A stretch of 15,657 bases of DNA from JAGTVB01 sp964624765 (GTDB taxonomy: Bacteria > Pseudomonadota > Gammaproteobacteria > HK1). A program made the translations under genes and the position numbers. The DNA is taken from assembly GCA_964624765.1 (NCBI GenBank), contig CAZUZO010000086.1, positions 1 through 15,657 of the forward strand. The letters run 5' to 3'. The notes under the pieces are model-generated. The model was not told the DNA's origin and made no database searches. It worked only from the letters and a program-made list of their open reading frames with translations. Shown here in pieces: positions 13,463 to 15,657 of the stretch (within the stretch, counting starts at the first letter, position 1; each line of letters begins with the position of its first letter).

Positions 13463-14306
13463 GGCCCGTGAAGGCGGCCACGGCCTCCCTATCGAATTGG
13501 CCGTCCGACAGCTTCAATATCCTTCGCACATCCTGCAGCGTGGTTCGTTGTGCCAGGCTGTCGGCATAGTCCACCAGCGACAGGATCCGCGCCGGGCGGC
13601 AGATCTCATGACTCTTGATGCGCTTCGGATACCCACTGCCGTCGAGGCGTTCATGGTGCTCGATCACCGCGCGCCGCACCAAGGGATGATAACTCTGCAT
13701 CTCCCTGAGGATGAAATAGCCGGTGACTGGATGGCTGTGCAGATGCCCTTGCCCTTCATCAGCCCAGGGATCCGTGGCGTCAAGAATGGCCGGGTCGCAG
13801 TGCAGCTCACCGATGTCGTGGAATAACCCTGCCGTAGTAACGAGCTCCAATTCCTCATCGCCGAGCCGTAGCTGCTCGCCGATGAGGCTAGACAGCATGG
13901 CGACCCGGATGCTGTGGGCGAACAGAGTAGGGCGCTGCCGGTAGGCCACCGTCAGTTTGTTTTGCATGGCGATGTTGAGACGTGTCCGTGCGAAACATCG
14001 TTCCGCAAGGCCCACCGTCGGCAACGACCTCAACAGCGCAGCCATGTCGCTGGCGTCGCTCATGAAGCCCACACCCTCGGCGATCAGAGTATCGCGGCCG
14101 ACGGTGTGCTCCATCAAGATCGAGTAGTCGATGGGACGCAGCAGTGGCTGTGGCAAAAGGCGGTGCAGCACGCGGCGGTTGATTCGAGCACCTTCCTTGA
14201 GCAGATTGATGCCCATGGTGGAGCGAATATCCTCGCTGGCAAGGATTTCGATCGTCTCGCCGAGCTCGGCAACCTGCTGTATGTAATGGCAGTCGCGGTT
14301 ATCCAT
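13407..14306 (-). CDS. HD-GYP domain protein, probable cyclic-di-GMP phosphodiesterase
   Basis: This 299-aa protein has an N-terminal region (1-120) with no clear family, possibly a sensing domain, followed by an HD-GYP domain (about 122-270). Metal and catalytic residues visible are H131, the HD pair 163-164, H192, HH 217-218, D222 in HHERLDGSGYP (217-227) and D246. The usual HDIGK lysine is Glu here (HDIGE). HD-GYP enzymes hydrolyse cyclic-di-GMP to pGpG or GMP in the cytosol and control motility and biofilm. AAGGAGGG lies upstream of ATG 14306, but 13 nt away, so initiation may be inefficient. The gene converges on the aminomutase operon and overlaps the acetyltransferase gene by 56 bp. 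No diguanylate cyclase is nearby. Confidence 0.88.
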   Translation of the reverse strand: MDNRDCHYIQQVAELGETIEILASEDIRSTMGINLLKEGARINRRVLHRLLPQPLLRPIDYSILMEHTVGRDTLIAEGVGFMSDASDMAALLRSLPTVGLAERCFARTRLNIAMQNKLTVAYRQRPTLFAHSIRVAMLSSLIGEQLRLGDEELELVTTAGLFHDIGELHCDPAILDATDPWADEGQGHLHSHPVTGYFILREMQSYHPLVRRAVIEHHERLDGSGYPKRIKSHEICRPARILSLVDYADSLAQRTTLQDVRRILKLSDGQFDREAVAAFTGLIHELEASGRRGAVPSDR

Positions 14307-14392
14307 GGCAGTCTATGAGCCCTCCTTAGTATTCGATCTCTCAGGGGTATCAGTGGGTGCGAGAGCGAGCAGCTGCTATCGGTTGACTGCAC

Positions 14393-14541
14393 GCTGAAAC
14401 ATGGCGACAAACCATCGCGAGCGGTCCGAGCACGAGGGGGACGACGCGAAGCCGTGCGATATACCCGATAGAGAGGCGAGGGGCGAGCACTGCCCGCCCC
14501 ATGCCGCTATCCGCTTGCATAGCCGATGTTTTCACAAGCTC
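14393..14541 (+). repeat. Repeat family R2, copy 2
   Basis: This is diverged from copy 1 (3110-3253) and in the same orientation. Shared blocks are GCGAG..GTCCGAG, GGACG, CCCGATAGAGAGGCGAGGGGCGAGCAC (with point differences), GCTATC and the right end TTTTCACAAGCTC. The left terminal repeat is degraded. Just left of it, GAGCGAGCAGCTGCTATCGG (14365-14384) looks like another R2 fragment. It fills most of the gap between the HD-GYP start and the terminator at 14635. Confidence 0.65.
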
Positions 14542-14634
14542 TCATCTATTGGATATGTGGCGCGCAGTCTAGGACTGAACGGGGAAATCCAAGACAGCCC
14601 TGTGGCATCGGCTTGTAGCCGAAACGATCCAAAA

Positions 14635-14670
14635 TACAAAGCCCCAGAGGCGTGCCTCTGGGGCTTTGTA
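14635..14670 (-). terminator. Strong rho-independent terminator of the 79-aa gene
   Basis: TACAAAGCCCCAGAGGC and GCCTCTGGGGCTTTGTA form a perfect 17-bp stem around a 2-nt centre (in practice a 4-nt loop). On the minus strand it is followed by TTTTGG, giving a T tract, 18 nt past the stop of the gene at 14689. It is symmetrical enough to work weakly in the other direction too. Confidence 0.85.
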
Positions 14671-14688
14671 CACCGGACATTGCTGGTT

Positions 14689-14928
14689 CTATACGGTGAT
14701 ATTCTGGTTCACGTTGTCTTGGCCGCCGTGGCCGCCGAACGCTCCAGCCCCTACGTTCTGGCCTTGCACAGTGAAATCATTATCGGTTTGGATGTCCGGA
14801 TTCGCCACGCCCAAGTCGACCCCCTTGTTGATCAGCTTGGTGTAATCGGTGTTGCTCTGCGTGCCGGTGGCAGTGGCCTCAGCATTTCCGCCGGACTTGA
14901 AATCGACGTTCGGGATATTGAAGCTCAT
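14689..14928 (-). CDS. Small Gly/Asn-rich protein of unknown function (79 aa)
   Basis: I recognise no family. A good ribosome site (GAGGAG, about 7 nt before ATG 14928) and a perfect terminator after the stop make a real, well-expressed monocistronic gene likely. Composition is striking: 12 Gly, 11 Asn and 7 Asp, with no Cys, Trp or Arg and only one Met. There is no hydrophobic segment or signal peptide. The order is a short N-terminal segment (MSFNIPNVDF), a polar A/T/G/N region, a middle with LINKGVDLGVANPDIQ and a glycine-rich tail (NVGAGAFGGHGGQDNVNQN). It looks acidic and disordered or beta-repeat-like. Options include a secreted or self-assembling structural peptide or a stress-related hydrophilic protein. 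None is demonstrated. Confidence 0.75.
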   Translation of the reverse strand: MSFNIPNVDFKSGGNAEATATGTQSNTDYTKLINKGVDLGVANPDIQTDNDFTVQGQNVGAGAFGGHGGQDNVNQNITV

Positions 14929-15502
14929 GATTTTCTCCTCGGGGTATTGTTGCCTTATTGAGTTGTCCTACAAGGTTTTGAGAAATCCTTTCTGATTAAG
15001 GATGATGCACGAGCCGTGCCATACACCCTGAAGGCGTCACCTTGAATCCCAACCTATTGACCGGCCGTGGCTTACGCGGCCTGTCGCCGGGGTTTTTGCG
15101 TGTGCTAGGAGGCCTTGTCGCGCATTCATCAGATGCTTTGTATTGTTTTCAGGACAGGATGTCTATAAAAAATAAACACACGCTGTTCAGCCTAAGGGCT
15201 GCCAACCTGCACGCGCAGGAAGACAAGGCCTTTCTTGCCCCTCGCCCAAGCGGCTTCGGCGCGAACGAGTCGGATGAACCGCGTTCCCGAGGTTGCCGTA
15301 AGCGCGATCATCGCTCCGTATTTACCGATCCCTGGCTCCGGGGATTTCCGGATAGAAATCACGTAAATATTTGATCGTTAAGAATAATAAATTATCGTGC
15401 TCGATTCGAGTGAGACCCGAAATCCGCTTTAGGGAACGCTTCATGCTGTCGACTTAGTGATGGAGCAAATGAGTGATCGAGCGTATTCTCGGAGACCCAA
15501 CG
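14929..15502. other. 574-bp region without a convincing gene
   Basis: This contains the upstream region of the 79-aa gene. GGCCGTG/CGCGGCC (about 15062-15080) is a GC-rich hairpin, followed about 10 nt later by TTTTT. A distant inverted repeat pairs AGGCCTTGTC (15110-15119) with GACAAGGCCT (15222-15231). AT-rich stretches lie at 15130-15180 and 15355-15395. A weak promoter-like pair, TTGATC (15371-15376) and TATCGT (15393-15398), could serve the small gene at 15503. A 110-codon open frame at 15042-15374 starts with TTG, lacks a ribosome site and has no recognisable features. Confidence 0.45.
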
Positions 15503-15652
15503 ATGACGAAAGTTAATGCCACAAAGCAGTCCAGTCTTTACCAATATCTATTAGTAGGTGGTGTAGTAGTGGTTCTAGCCTACACCAGCACCTATTTGCT
15601 AGCCGTTAGCCCGATGCTCATTCGTGTGATCGGGCCACTGTTCGGCAATTGA
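15503..15652 (+). CDS. Small single-span membrane protein (49 aa)
   Basis: ATG at 15503 follows GGAGA (15491-15495) at a 7-nt spacing. The product is MTKVNATKQSSLYQ, then one long hydrophobic stretch from about residue 15 to 47 (core YLLVGGVVVVLAYTSTYLLA), ending PLFGN, with TGA at 15650-15652. The short polar N-terminus and single helix are typical of small inner-membrane microproteins, some of which bind larger transporters or kinases. No family is recognised, and the downstream neighbour lies outside the window. The clear ribosome site and uniform hydrophobicity support it despite its length. Confidence 0.65.
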   Translation: MTKVNATKQSSLYQYLLVGGVVVVLAYTSTYLLAVSPMLIRVIGPLFGN

Positions 15653-15657
15653 TCGGG

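Noticed and set aside
15042..15374. 110-codon open frame on the plus strand
   Set aside because: It has a TTG start with no ribosome site and no recognisable domain, and it runs across an inverted repeat and AT-rich DNA. It is more likely chance.
1..15657. CRISPR array, tRNA or rRNA genes, intact transposase
   Set aside because: I saw no regularly spaced direct repeats, no tRNA-like cloverleaf, no rRNA core sequence and no transposase or integrase frame on either strand.

Overview
The window is GC-rich bacterial chromosomal DNA. The protein families (a cysteine-ligated FNR, a KamA-type aminomutase, an HD-GYP protein), together with dispersed palindromic repeats and the remains of mobile defence genes, suggest a gammaproteobacterium, possibly Chromatiales-like. 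No rRNA or taxon-specific marker is present, so this placement is an inference.

Layout. Positions 1-1283 hold the 3' end of a type I restriction hsdR gene with a -1 frameshift near 963. Next come an attC-like palindromic stretch and a small antitoxin-type gene (1509-1697). An overlapping 11-codon remnant of its ParE/RelE-type toxin follows. Positions 1804-3253 carry a minus-strand group: an 18-codon ORF with a strong ribosome site, a 90-aa protein, a terminator and a two-CBS-domain protein. An FNR-like box lies upstream, and palindromic repeats flank the group on both sides. Plus-strand genes follow: an atypical pyruvate kinase-like protein (3317-4813), an exported metallophosphoesterase (4900-6591), a 52-aa membrane protein (6716-6874) and a degenerate alkaline-phosphatase-like exported protein (6876-7889). 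A convergent FNR regulator gene (8088-8939, minus) ends inside a nested repeat.

The most interesting locus is 9506-13462. It is a tightly overlapping four-gene operon encoding a lysine 2,3-aminomutase-type radical SAM enzyme, two different ATP-grasp (D-Ala-D-Ala-ligase-like) ligases of 338 aa each, and a GNAT acetyltransferase. A reasonable reading is synthesis of an acylated small peptide or amide containing a beta-amino acid (probably beta-lysine). I know of no characterised pathway with this exact gene set. A sigma70-like promoter and an inverted repeat precede it. An HD-GYP gene on the other strand converges with it and overlaps it by 56 bp.

The right end holds a second copy of the 3110-3253 repeat family, a perfect hairpin terminator, a 79-aa Gly/Asn-rich protein of unknown function, about 570 bp without a convincing gene, and a 49-aa single-span membrane protein.

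Two repeat families are visible. Family R1 has ends TAAGAAGCTGTTTTAAA and occurs at 1804-1979, 7943-8091 and, as a fragment, 8095-8128. Family R2 has ends resembling GAGCTTGTGAAAAAACC and occurs at 3110-3253 and 14393-14541. Both look like short non-autonomous elements that lie at gene ends and have supplied stop codons to two genes.
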